NCBI GenBank assembly: GCA_018658605.1
Contig: JABHUV010000232.1
Coordinates: 1-9,680, forward strand
Direction: 5' to 3'
Length of the DNA: 9,680 bases
DNA from: Planctomycetaceae bacterium
GTDB taxonomy: Bacteria > Planctomycetota > Planctomycetia > Pirellulales > Pirellulaceae
Of this stretch, positions 1 to 7,105 are shown piece after piece. The position numbers and the translations under genes are program-made. Every line of letters starts with the position of its first letter. Position 1 is the first letter of the stretch. The notes under the pieces were generated by a model. It was not told where the DNA came from and did no database searches. It worked only from the letters and a program-made list of their open reading frames with translations.

Positions 1-1365
1 AAGGGCGTCGTAAATAGTGGCCGCAAGATGTTCGGGGGTTTTGGGTAGGTCCGTGGGAAAGCCGGCATGCTTGTCGGACTTGCCAATCGCTTGGCCACCG
101 CGTACGCCACCACCGGCAAACCAAACGCTTTGCAACGCTCCATGGTGATCACGCCCTGGCAGCTTATAATGACTTGGCAGTAATGTAATTTTTGGAGTAC
201 GACCAAACTCACCAGCCATGACGATCAGTGTTTCGTCCAGTTCCCCAGCAGCATCAAGGTCGTCCAACAGAGCACTAACTGCTTGGTCAGTAGGCGGGAA
301 CAATTTGTCTTTTAGGTGAGGAAACGCATTTCCGTGAGTGTCCCATGCTTCGTCATTGCCTAAGTTGACTTGAACCATGTTGACGCCCGCAGCAACTAGT
401 CGTCGTGCCATCAGTAGCGACCAGCCAAAACAATTCTTTCCATAGCTCTCCTGAATCTTTTCGTCCGCATTGGTGACGTCCAGTGCATGTTGGACGGTCT
501 TGTCTGTCAGCAGGGAAATCGCTTGTTGGCGGTGTTGATCGAAGAGTTCCGTTTGAGAAGATTTGTCGAGTCGGCGTTTTTGGTCGGTGACAGACTGGAC
601 AAGCTTGAGACGATCAACAAATCGATTTTCAGAGAGTCCATGTGGTAACTCGAGGTTAGGAGCCTGAAAAGTTCGCGCTAGATCAGTGCCACGATCCTGA
701 TGGTCGAATGCATATTTAGGAAATGCACCATATGACGTTTTGTGGAATGATGCTCCTTCGACGAACCAAGGGTTAGCGTCTTCACCCATCATGCCGGCAA
801 ACTGTCCAGGAATGACTCGTCCAGAGTTATGTATGAGTCGCTCAGGCAATACGGCGACAGGCGGTAAGTTGTTGCGGCCTGTTGTTAACGCGTTGGCAAT
901 GGCAGCAATTGCTGGATTATCGGTTGGCCGCGGTGCGGATGCATTGAAGCCGACAGGTAATTTGCTGTGCCCCGTTAGCATAATGTGGTGACCGGCGGAA
1001 TGTTCGTTGGAGGTATGAGTTAAGGACCGAAGAACAGCCCATTTTTCACTGCGCTGAGCCAACAATGGCAGGTGTTCACAAATTTGCAAACCAGGAGTTG
1101 CGGTTGAAATTGGCTTGAAGTCACCGCGAATATCGTCTGGGGCGTCAGGTTTTAAATCGAAGCTGTCTTGTTGAGCCAGACCACCGGAGAGAAATATATA
1201 GATGATCTTTTTGGCCCGGTTTCCCGTTACGCCCGATAGACTTTGAATGGGTGCTGCCTGTAAAGCGGACACATGGTTCATGCCCAATCCTAGTAATCCG
1301 ACGGCTCCGGCCTGCAGGGCATGCCGGCGATTAACGATCGCGTGTTGTGGTATTGAGTGGGACAT
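1..1365 (-). CDS. DUF1501 family protein with Tat signal, C-terminus cut by window edge
   Basis: The reading frame is open from an ATG at 1363-1365 to the left edge: 455 codons, probably lacking only the last few tens of residues. The N-terminus looks like a twin-arginine signal: RR at residues 13-14, then a hydrophobic stretch (AGAVGLLGLG) and an Ala-rich possible cleavage region near residues 33-38, so export as a folded protein is likely. Family features follow: IIYIFLSGGLAQQDSFD near residues 54-70, HTSNEHSAGHH near 117-127, WDTHGN at 341-346, MAGEFGRTP at 383-391, GRDHHG at 404-409, and ATIYDAL at the visible end. DUF1501 proteins are abundant in planctomycetes and distantly resemble the sulfatase/alkaline phosphatase fold, but their reaction is unknown. 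The gene lies 86 bp downstream of the WD40 gene on the same strand, so co-transcription is likely. No clear Shine-Dalgarno sequence precedes the start. The family call is firm; the function is open. Confidence 0.9.
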   Translation of the reverse strand, partial: MSHSIPQHAIVNRRHALQAGAVGLLGLGMNHVSALQAAPIQSLSGVTGNRAKKIIYIFLSGGLAQQDSFDLKPDAPDDIRGDFKPISTATPGLQICEHLPLLAQRSEKWAVLRSLTHTSNEHSAGHHIMLTGHSKLPVGFNASAPRPTDNPAIAAIANALTTGRNNLPPVAVLPERLIHNSGRVIPGQFAGMMGEDANPWFVEGASFHKTSYGAFPKYAFDHQDRGTDLARTFQAPNLELPHGLSENRFVDRLKLVQSVTDQKRRLDKSSQTELFDQHRQQAISLLTDKTVQHALDVTNADEKIQESYGKNCFGWSLLMARRLVAAGVNMVQVNLGNDEAWDTHGNAFPHLKDKLFPPTDQAVSALLDDLDAAGELDETLIVMAGEFGRTPKITLLPSHYKLPGRDHHGALQSVWFAGGGVRGGQAIGKSDKHAGFPTDLPKTPEHLAATIYDAL

Positions 1366-1451
1366 TTCTGTAATTTTATTTTACGGGCTATTAATTGAAG
1401 GGTGTAAGAATACTAGAAGAGATTACTGGTTTATCGGTGGTTGTTGCTAGG

Positions 1452-2339
1452 TTACTTTAGTGTCCAGATATTTACGCGGCGGTCAAATGAACCAGACACT
1501 AGCAGATTACCGTTATGAGAAAATGCGAGTGAATAGACGGTATTGCGATGACCGTTGAGTGATGTAATTTTGCGATATGTTTCGAGGTCCCACAGATTGA
1601 TGACTCCGTCGGTACCGCCACTGGCAAGCCGTTTCCCGTCATGTGAATATGCTAAACTCCGAATATTGCCTTTATGTCCGCGCAAGCGACCAGTTACTTT
1701 TCCCTGTTCACGATCCCAAACGGCAATCATACCTTGGCCGCCACCCGTAGCAAATTGATTATTATCGGATTTTGAGTAGGCCACGCTGTAAACTCCTTCT
1801 TCATGCTCCGTTACCGCATGGCTTTGCGTACCATCTTGATTCCAAGTGATGACTTGGCTTGATAAGCTGCCAGCAGTAATCCAGTTTCCATCGGAGCTAA
1901 CATCCACGCCGTAGGTGTAAGGGGTGAGGCCACTCATTTGTCGGACTTGACCGGATGCCGTCCAAATGCGGACGGTATTGTCAAAACCCGCTGTGACAAT
2001 ACGTTCACCCACAGGGCCCGCATAGACGCCACATAATACGGCTAAGCTATGTCCGGACAACGTTGATTCCACGGAGCCGCTGCTGGAGCTTAAAATTTTA
2101 ACGGTCTTATCCAAGCTCGTCGTTAGTATGTTGTTACCGTCGCGAGAGAATTTTACACAGGAGATGCCATCCGCATGGACCGCTCGAAATACCTTCACAG
2201 CCCAAGTGTCCGTATTCCACACATAGACCGCACGGTTGAGGCTGCCGGCTGCGATCAGAGCCCCATCCGGTGAAATATCGACACCGTAGACCGCATTGGG
2301 AGGCCCCCCGGCAAGGGTTTTATATGAATATCGCTGCAT
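1452..2339 (-). CDS. Seven-bladed WD40 repeat protein
   Basis: The 295-residue protein consists almost entirely of WD40 repeats. Seven units can be laid out at about residues 7-42, 49-84, 92-127, 134-167, 175-209, 217-251 and 259-293, enough for one closed beta-propeller. Gly-His pairs open several blades (GH at 96-97, 221-222, 263-264), and Trp closes most of them (41, 126, 166, 208, 250, 292). Blade 2 ends in KILSSSS and lacks the Trp. There is no signal peptide, membrane segment, kinase or protease domain, so it is probably a cytoplasmic interaction scaffold whose partner is unknown. The start follows AGGTAG with a long spacing, a weak ribosome binding site at best. It is the first gene of a probable unit with the DUF1501 gene and is divergent from the DUF3179-like gene. 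Planctomycetes often encode WD40 proteins near DUF1501 and cytochrome-type DUF1549/DUF1553 genes; the latter are not in this window. Confidence 0.9.
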   Translation of the reverse strand: MQRYSYKTLAGGPPNAVYGVDISPDGALIAAGSLNRAVYVWNTDTWAVKVFRAVHADGISCVKFSRDGNNILTTSLDKTVKILSSSSGSVESTLSGHSLAVLCGVYAGPVGERIVTAGFDNTVRIWTASGQVRQMSGLTPYTYGVDVSSDGNWITAGSLSSQVITWNQDGTQSHAVTEHEEGVYSVAYSKSDNNQFATGGGQGMIAVWDREQGKVTGRLRGHKGNIRSLAYSHDGKRLASGGTDGVINLWDLETYRKITSLNGHRNTVYSLAFSHNGNLLVSGSFDRRVNIWTLK

Positions 2340-2459
2340 TATTTAATTCTACCTAACATCGCCCCGCTAGGCATGGATTTTTTCCTAGTCTTCTTATGTA
2401 GTTGTTGTTAGTTGCATCAATTTGTAGCGAAGATTGAAAACGCATATCCTTTGGGGGGG

Positions 2460-2487
2460 TTGTTGGCAATAATTACCCCGATACAAT
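2460..2487 (+). promoter_or_regulatory. Possible sigma70-type promoter for the DUF3179-like gene
   Basis: TTGTTG at 2460-2465 and TACAAT at 2482-2487 are spaced by 16 bp. The -10 matches TATAAT at five of six positions; the -35 matches TTGACA at only three or four. Transcription would begin near 2494, just before the palindrome at 2499-2520, leaving a leader of about 55 bases before the preferred ATG at 2549. This is a pattern match only. Confidence 0.35.
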
Positions 2488-2498
2488 AACCGCACACT

Positions 2499-2520
2499 AC
2501 ATATGCATGAACGCATATGT
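2499..2520. promoter_or_regulatory. Perfect palindrome, candidate operator or leader hairpin
   Basis: Two perfect 8-bp arms, ACATATGC and GCATATGT, are separated by six bases (ATGAAC). The element lies immediately downstream of the proposed -10 box and upstream of the preferred start at 2549. That position would suit repressor binding or an RNA hairpin in the leader. The palindrome's loop contains the upstream ATG at 2507, which argues against that ATG being the true start. Confidence 0.4.
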
Positions 2521-2548
2521 GATTGTTTTTCCAAGAGATTTTCCCATC

Positions 2549-3133
2549 ATGGCGAATGTCAAAAAACACAGTTTCCAGGCTCTTTGTTTGTTGGTGTTGG
2601 CAACAGCATTTGCGTGGGGGTTTTTGACCTATCAGGATCTGAATCTTAGTCGAAATCGATACGCCGACCTCCCGCCCGATCCCACCGCTGGAATTCAAAT
2701 GAGCACACCAGGAAGTATGGAAAGGATTGACCGGACGTTTGAAGCGGTGAGTGATAGTGACTTGGACGATGAGGACATCATTATTGCGTTGGAAATCAAC
2801 GGAGTACATTATGCATATCCCAAACGACATCTATCCGATGTCGGCGCGCATGTCGCAACCGAAATACTGGGTGATGTCCCCATAGCGGTGACGTATTGTA
2901 ACGAATCTGAGTGCGTGCGAGTTTTCGTTGGTGATGTTGGCGGGGATCGCTTAGACATTACCCAAGAAGGTCTTGATGAAGACAAATTTTTGATTTTGGT
3001 AAATGGCGAGCCCTTTTTTCAGGAGGATAAATCGATTCCATTGCAAGATTATGCGTTCAAATTGGTTACTTGGAATCAGTGGAAAACAGAGCATCCAGAT
3101 GGCCTAGTGCTAGCGGATTACAGGTGGGAATGA
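2549..3133 (+). CDS. Small membrane-anchored DUF3179-like protein
   Basis: The protein has 194 residues from ATG 2549. An in-frame ATG at 2507 would add 14 residues, but it sits inside a palindrome with no ribosome binding site, whereas AAGAGA lies about 10 bases before 2549. Residues 1-6 include two Lys and are followed by a hydrophobic segment at about 9-27 (ALCLLVLATAFAWGF), a signal anchor or uncleaved signal, so the rest should be extracytoplasmic. The body resembles DUF3179: IIIALEINGVHYAYP at 77-91, HV at 101-102, PIAVTYC at 111-117, and a closing TWNQWKTEHPD at 174-184. Where the family usually reads TYCPLC, this protein has TYCNESEC, with cysteines at 117 and 122. It is shorter than most DUF3179 proteins, which often exceed 300 residues. 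Function is unknown. The family call rests on these motifs and is fairly secure. Confidence 0.75.
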   Translation: MANVKKHSFQALCLLVLATAFAWGFLTYQDLNLSRNRYADLPPDPTAGIQMSTPGSMERIDRTFEAVSDSDLDDEDIIIALEINGVHYAYPKRHLSDVGAHVATEILGDVPIAVTYCNESECVRVFVGDVGGDRLDITQEGLDEDKFLILVNGEPFFQEDKSIPLQDYAFKLVTWNQWKTEHPDGLVLADYRWE

Positions 3134-3188
3134 CGTAAAGATTTTGCGATTTCCCCCCATTGTTGATTTTTACGGCGAATAATTGCGT

Positions 3189-3205
3189 GTGACATTTAAT
3201 GTCAC
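3189..3205. promoter_or_regulatory. Perfect palindrome, candidate operator upstream of the 276-residue gene
   Basis: GTGACAT and ATGTCAC are perfect 7-bp inverted arms around TTA. The element sits 55 bp after the DUF3179-like stop and a few bases before the proposed start of the next gene. TTTAAT at 3195-3200, inside the palindrome, could serve as a -10 box, although no good -35 is present at standard spacing. There is no T-run after it, so a Rho-independent terminator is unlikely. The half-sites resemble TGTGA/TCACA, but the 9-base spacer does not fit the classical CRP site (6 bases). Confidence 0.35.
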
Positions 3206-3212
3206 CTAATTA

Positions 3213-4043
3213 TTGTCCATATTCATTCTCAATGAGCCCACTGTGTATACCTATCAACAAGTTCGCCTAGCTGGTTGGCTAGCGTTGTCGAGTCAAGAAA
3301 TTATTCCGAGTTTGCACCATTTCACAATGGTCCAAGCAGGCCAATTCCATATAGCCCATAAACGGCGGCTTAGTTGGTGGTTGGCACAAGCAGAAGAATC
3401 AAGTCATTCTAAGCACTTTGATTTATTACGCAGCGTCATGTTGTCGGAAATATTAACGCGAGTGTGGACGGCAACGGTTGAGGGTTGGTACCAAACCAAT
3501 GAAACGTTTGAGCCGGCGAGTGATACTACGTTTTGTATTTTTAAGAGCATCCAAGCGGATCATGCCGCCGTCAAACAGAAAATGAGCGATTTGATAACGC
3601 GACCCACGCACCGATTCGAAATCCGTGAATTGGCTCGGCGTTGTGAGCGTTGGACAGATTTACTTTTAGGATATATGACGGACATTCCGGGTACTGGTTT
3701 GTATGGATACAGTCGCGACCGTATCGAAGAACATGGCAGCGATGTCCGCTGGCAACTCGCAAGCGGTCAAGGCTTGGCTGCTCGCAAATTCACTAACCTA
3801 GCGCTCAAGCAAATATTTGGCCGACACGTCGAACCTCGTTTTGAGGGCAACGATTCTTTAAGAGAATTCAATGGCGTTTGCTCGACGTCAATATTGTCGT
3901 GTGTGGATAAATTCCGCGTCGATATTCCCGAGTCCTGGGTAGACTATTGTGCGCACCCAGCCAACCAAGCAATATCGATGGCCGAGCGTCTGATGTCCCA
4001 ATGGCGCCGTGTTGATAGCGGTGAATTATATTTATTAAATTAA
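3213..4043 (+). CDS. Unrecognised hypothetical protein, 276 residues
   Basis: I do not recognise a family. From a TTG start at 3213 the protein has 276 residues; an in-frame GTG at 3243 gives 266 and the first in-frame ATG (3327) gives 238. None has a clear ribosome binding site, so the start is uncertain. No signal peptide or membrane segment is visible, and a cytoplasmic location is likely. The sequence looks mostly helical, with amphipathic stretches near residues 66-92, 111-129, 134-154 and 249-266. It is rich in Trp (8 or more) and His, including HSKHFD at 65-70. Five Cys are scattered (108, 144, 223, 230, 246). A mid-region LLGYMTDIPGTGLYGYSRDR (151-170) could be a loop. The single long open frame and its tight fit between neighbours support a real gene. 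It lies 79 bp after the DUF3179-like gene and converges on the transporter operon. Confidence 0.6.
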   Translation: MSIFILNEPTVYTYQQVRLAGWLALSSQEIIPSLHHFTMVQAGQFHIAHKRRLSWWLAQAEESSHSKHFDLLRSVMLSEILTRVWTATVEGWYQTNETFEPASDTTFCIFKSIQADHAAVKQKMSDLITRPTHRFEIRELARRCERWTDLLLGYMTDIPGTGLYGYSRDRIEEHGSDVRWQLASGQGLAARKFTNLALKQIFGRHVEPRFEGNDSLREFNGVCSTSILSCVDKFRVDIPESWVDYCAHPANQAISMAERLMSQWRRVDSGELYLLN

Positions 4044-4065
4044 GATAAAAATCGGGGTGGCGGAA

Positions 4066-5925
4066 TTATAGAGTACCGCGACGCTGTTTATTTCGTTGTT
4101 CCACTAGGCTGCGGATATTTTCTATATCATCACACGGCGTTGCTTCAATCAACGTTCGGGTATATTCTTCTCGTGGGTTGCGGTAAATTGCTTCGGACGG
4201 ACCAAATTCAACAATTTCGCCATCCTTCATAACGGCCATCATATCGGCCATGAACTTCACAACTGACAAGTCATGGCTGATAAAGATATAGGTTAAGTCA
4301 CGGCGTTCTTGCAGGTCGTTCAAAAGATTGAGCACTTGAGCCTGTACGGATACATCGAGTGCCGACACGGATTCATCACAGATGATGAACTGTGGCTCGA
4401 CGGCGAGTGAGCGGGCAATACAGATTCGTTGCCGCTGCCCACCGGAAAATTCATGCGGATAGCGTCTCAGGTGTTCCGGCAACATTCCCACTTCCTCGAG
4501 CAATGCTGCTGCGCGATCAATGCGGTCAGCACGAGAACTTCCAATACGCTGTAGTTTCATTGGCTCGATAATTGCAGCTTGAATCGTCATGCGAGGATTC
4601 ATGGACCCGAAGGGATCTTGGAAAATAATTTGCATCTCTTGTCGTAGTGGTCGCATTTGACGGCGACTAAAGGATGAAACAACGGAACCATCAAACACGA
4701 CCTCACCAGCAGTTAATGTTTGCAGTTGCAAAATCGCGCGACCAGCCGTCGTCTTACCGCAACCCGATTCGCCAACTAGGCCTAAGGTTTGGCCCCGATA
4801 GACATCTAAATCAATGCCGTTGACTGCTTTAACATGACCAATAACTCGTTGTAACAATCCTTGTCGCACGGGAAAATGGACTTTAAGGTCGCGGACACTT
4901 AACAAAGGAGTTTCTGATTCATCGACGCACGTAGCGTCTTTGATAAACGACGACGAATCATCGGCATATCCCAATGTTTGTAATTCCGAATGCTTGTGAA
5001 GTAATCGCCCCCGCCCTGTTTCAATGAAGAACTGTTTCCGCTGGGCAGTCATTTCTTTGGCGGTGATGGTCATTTTGCCGTCATCCCCGATCGCCGTGTC
5101 CATAAAGTCGGATACGGTTGGTAATCGTTTGTAAACAGTATCAAGTCGAGGGCGACAGTTGAGCAATCCTTGGGTGTACGGATGTTGCGGATTTTCATAG
5201 ATATCCAGAACTTCACCTTGTTCGACAACTTTGCCGCGGTACATAACCATCACGTCGTCGGCAATTTCGGCGATAACACCAAGGTCATGGGTGATGAATA
5301 ATACGGCCATTTGCCGCTCATCGCGCAATTCGCGAATGAGATCTAGAATCTGTTTCTGAACCGTTACATCTAAGGCAGTGGTAGGTTCGTCGGCAATAAG
5401 TAGTTTTGGATTGCAAGACAAAGCCATGGCAATCATGACCCGCTGTTTCTGCCCACCTGACATTTGGTGTGGATAATAATGAATTCGCTCTGCTGGTTCA
5501 GGAATTCCGACTTCGTCAAACAACTCGATGGTCCGTTCGCGGGCTTCGTCTTTGGAAACATCTTGATGCTCCAATATGGCTTCCATCACTTGGCGACCGA
5601 CCTTATGTACGGGATTTAGCGAGGACATGGGTTCTTGAAAAATCATGCTGATTTCGCTGCCGCGCAACTTCCGCATTTGTTTTTCACTCATGTGCACAAT
5701 ATCCTGCCCCAAGAACATTACACTACCGGTGTTGATTTCGGCAGTTGCTGCGAGCAACTTCATGATAGTCAGTGATGTTACGGACTTCCCGGAACCTGAT
5801 TCACCAACTACCCCCAGCGTATGTCCAGGCATGATCGTCAAAGACAAATCATCCACAGCCTTGACAACACCGTTGTCGGTATTGAAATAGGTTCGTAGGT
5901 TTTGGATTTCAATGATGCCAGGCAT
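4066..5925 (-). CDS. Fused two-domain ABC importer ATPase (DppD-DppF type, YejF/GsiA-like)
   Basis: The 619-residue cytoplasmic protein carries both ATPases of a peptide-type importer in one chain. Domain 1: Walker A GESGSGKS at 41-48, Q-loop FQEP at 96-99, signature MSGGQ at 155-159, Walker B LLIADEP at 175-181, switch His 213. Domain 2: Walker A GESGCGKT at 385-392, Q-loop FQDP at 435-438, signature FSGGQ at 493-497, Walker B FIICDES at 513-519, switch His 551. All catalytic residues are intact, so two active sites are expected. An OppD/F-type C-terminal stretch follows domain 1 ([11 protein letters not shown] at 245-255). A long charged linker, roughly 264-340, makes it longer than E. coli YejF (about 530 residues). 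The gene starts 28 bp after the DppC-type gene and ends 22 bp from the convergent unknown gene. No clear ribosome binding site is seen. The domain call is near certain; the substrate is not known. Confidence 0.95.
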   Translation of the reverse strand: MPGIIEIQNLRTYFNTDNGVVKAVDDLSLTIMPGHTLGVVGESGSGKSVTSLTIMKLLAATAEINTGSVMFLGQDIVHMSEKQMRKLRGSEISMIFQEPMSSLNPVHKVGRQVMEAILEHQDVSKDEARERTIELFDEVGIPEPAERIHYYPHQMSGGQKQRVMIAMALSCNPKLLIADEPTTALDVTVQKQILDLIRELRDERQMAVLFITHDLGVIAEIADDVMVMYRGKVVEQGEVLDIYENPQHPYTQGLLNCRPRLDTVYKRLPTVSDFMDTAIGDDGKMTITAKEMTAQRKQFFIETGRGRLLHKHSELQTLGYADDSSSFIKDATCVDESETPLLSVRDLKVHFPVRQGLLQRVIGHVKAVNGIDLDVYRGQTLGLVGESGCGKTTAGRAILQLQTLTAGEVVFDGSVVSSFSRRQMRPLRQEMQIIFQDPFGSMNPRMTIQAAIIEPMKLQRIGSSRADRIDRAAALLEEVGMLPEHLRRYPHEFSGGQRQRICIARSLAVEPQFIICDESVSALDVSVQAQVLNLLNDLQERRDLTYIFISHDLSVVKFMADMMAVMKDGEIVEFGPSEAIYRNPREEYTRTLIEATPCDDIENIRSLVEQRNKQRRGTL

Positions 5926-5953
5926 GGGTTTTGATCTTAGGTGTACTTGTGAG

Positions 5954-7084
5954 TTAATCTTTGGGGTCGGCGAGCCGCGGGTCCGTGGCTTCTTGGACCC
6001 CTTCGCCGATGAGGTTGTAGGCTAAAATGGTAATGAAGATGGCAATGCCGGGAAAAACGATTTGCCACCATTCGGTGTAGTTTGAGGTACCAGCATTGAG
6101 GACTGTTCCCCAACTGGGATTGGGAGGTGGTGCACCGAAACCGAGCAAGCTGAGACCCGCTTCGACTTTAATTGCCGCGGCGATACCAAATACAATAGGA
6201 ACCATGACTGGCGCGAGTGCATTGGGTAAAATATGTCGAAACATAATTCGCAATGGGCCGGCACCGATACTCTGGGCAGCGGCGACAAACTCCGATTGCT
6301 TGAGTTTTAAAAACTCCGCGCGCGTGAGCCGCGCCATTCCTGTCCAACTTGTTAAACCTAAGATTGCCATCATAATCCAAATATTGGTTTTATCGATGAC
6401 AGCGATGAGTGCGAGAATCAACACAATGCCGGGGATGCACATCACTAGTTCAATAATGCGACTGATTACCATGTCAATGGCGCCGCCCATGTAACCAGCA
6501 ATAGCACCGAGCGTGATTCCAATGAAGGCCGCAATGCCAGTGGACACGAATCCGACGAGCAACGCAATTCGTGTGCCATGTACCATACTGGCAAAGACAT
6601 CGACACCTCGTTTATAGGTACCAAAATAGTTTAGCTTTGAGGGAAGCCCAGCATGATATGGGTTTCCAGGACGATCCACCCATTCCCCGTTAGTATTCTT
6701 GTCTTGCCACTCTCCGTCTCGAACAGGACGATAAGGATCTTGAAAAACTAATGGCCAGATTGCCCAGCTTTCGGGATCTTTTTTACGCAGATTTTCTGGA
6801 TACCGTTTACGAAACCGATCCTTGTGAAAGATGGGGTTTTCCCAATCGGTATTGAAGTAGGCGAGACAGGGGAAATAGAGATTTCCTTTGTACTTGCAGA
6901 CAATCGGCTTAGTTCCCGCGATCATTGGTGAGAAGACAGCGATTGTCGATAGACACAGAACTACCGCAAACGCTAGCATCGAAAGCTTTCGGCGTCTGAA
7001 ACGCCGCCAAGCGAGAACCCAAAATCCGGGCGATCGCTTCTCCTTGGTGGGTGTGCCGGAAGGTTGTTGATTGTTGTCAGTCAT
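5954..7084 (-). CDS. DppC/OppC-type ABC permease with YejE-like periplasmic insertion
   Basis: This 376-residue inner-membrane subunit would pair with the DppB-type permease to form the channel. Its cytoplasmic N-terminus is basic (RRFRRRK at 28-33). Predicted membrane segments lie near 34-53, 171-197, 206-230, 234-250, 290-312 and 339-361. The EAA loop that docks on the ATPase spans about 266-288 (EFVAAAQSIGAGPLRIMFRH). The protein ends with ATDPRLADPKD, close to the usual DPR tail. Between segments 1 and 2 lies an unusually long, presumably periplasmic stretch (54-165). It opens with KPIVCKYKGNLYFP, like the KPLLVRYDG-YFP stretch I recall from E. coli YejE, the microcin C/peptide importer subunit. 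The gene begins 21 bp after the DppB-type stop and has no evident ribosome binding site, suggesting translational coupling or a leader-independent start. Confidence 0.9.
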   Translation of the reverse strand: MTDNNQQPSGTPTKEKRSPGFWVLAWRRFRRRKLSMLAFAVVLCLSTIAVFSPMIAGTKPIVCKYKGNLYFPCLAYFNTDWENPIFHKDRFRKRYPENLRKKDPESWAIWPLVFQDPYRPVRDGEWQDKNTNGEWVDRPGNPYHAGLPSKLNYFGTYKRGVDVFASMVHGTRIALLVGFVSTGIAAFIGITLGAIAGYMGGAIDMVISRIIELVMCIPGIVLILALIAVIDKTNIWIMMAILGLTSWTGMARLTRAEFLKLKQSEFVAAAQSIGAGPLRIMFRHILPNALAPVMVPIVFGIAAAIKVEAGLSLLGFGAPPPNPSWGTVLNAGTSNYTEWWQIVFPGIAIFITILAYNLIGEGVQEATDPRLADPKD

Positions 7085-7105
7085 AAAGGAAACCAGTTTG
7101 TTTTG

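Larger units (their letters stand above)
2340..2548. promoter_or_regulatory. Divergent intergenic region between the WD40 and DUF3179-like genes
   Basis: This 209-bp stretch separates two divergently transcribed genes and must hold the promoters for both. It contains a run of seven G at 2453-2459, a plausible plus-strand promoter at 2460-2487, and a perfect palindrome at 2499-2520, both listed separately. I see no convincing -35/-10 pair for the minus-strand WD40 gene. A weak CTAGG/CCTAG inverted pair at 2367-2388 is probably chance. Confidence 0.6.

Noticed and set aside
740..991. Plus-strand 83-codon open frame
   Set aside because: It is antisense to the DUF1501 coding region, whose conserved motifs run through this stretch.
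2367..2388. CTAGG / CCTAG inverted pair around a T-run in the divergent region
   Set aside because: The arms are only 5 bp with a 12-base spacer, and the layout does not fit a terminator or a known operator.
2417..2830. Minus-strand 137-codon open frame overlapping the DUF3179-like gene
   Set aside because: It is antisense to a gene with recognisable family motifs, and its translation shows no domain or plausible start context.
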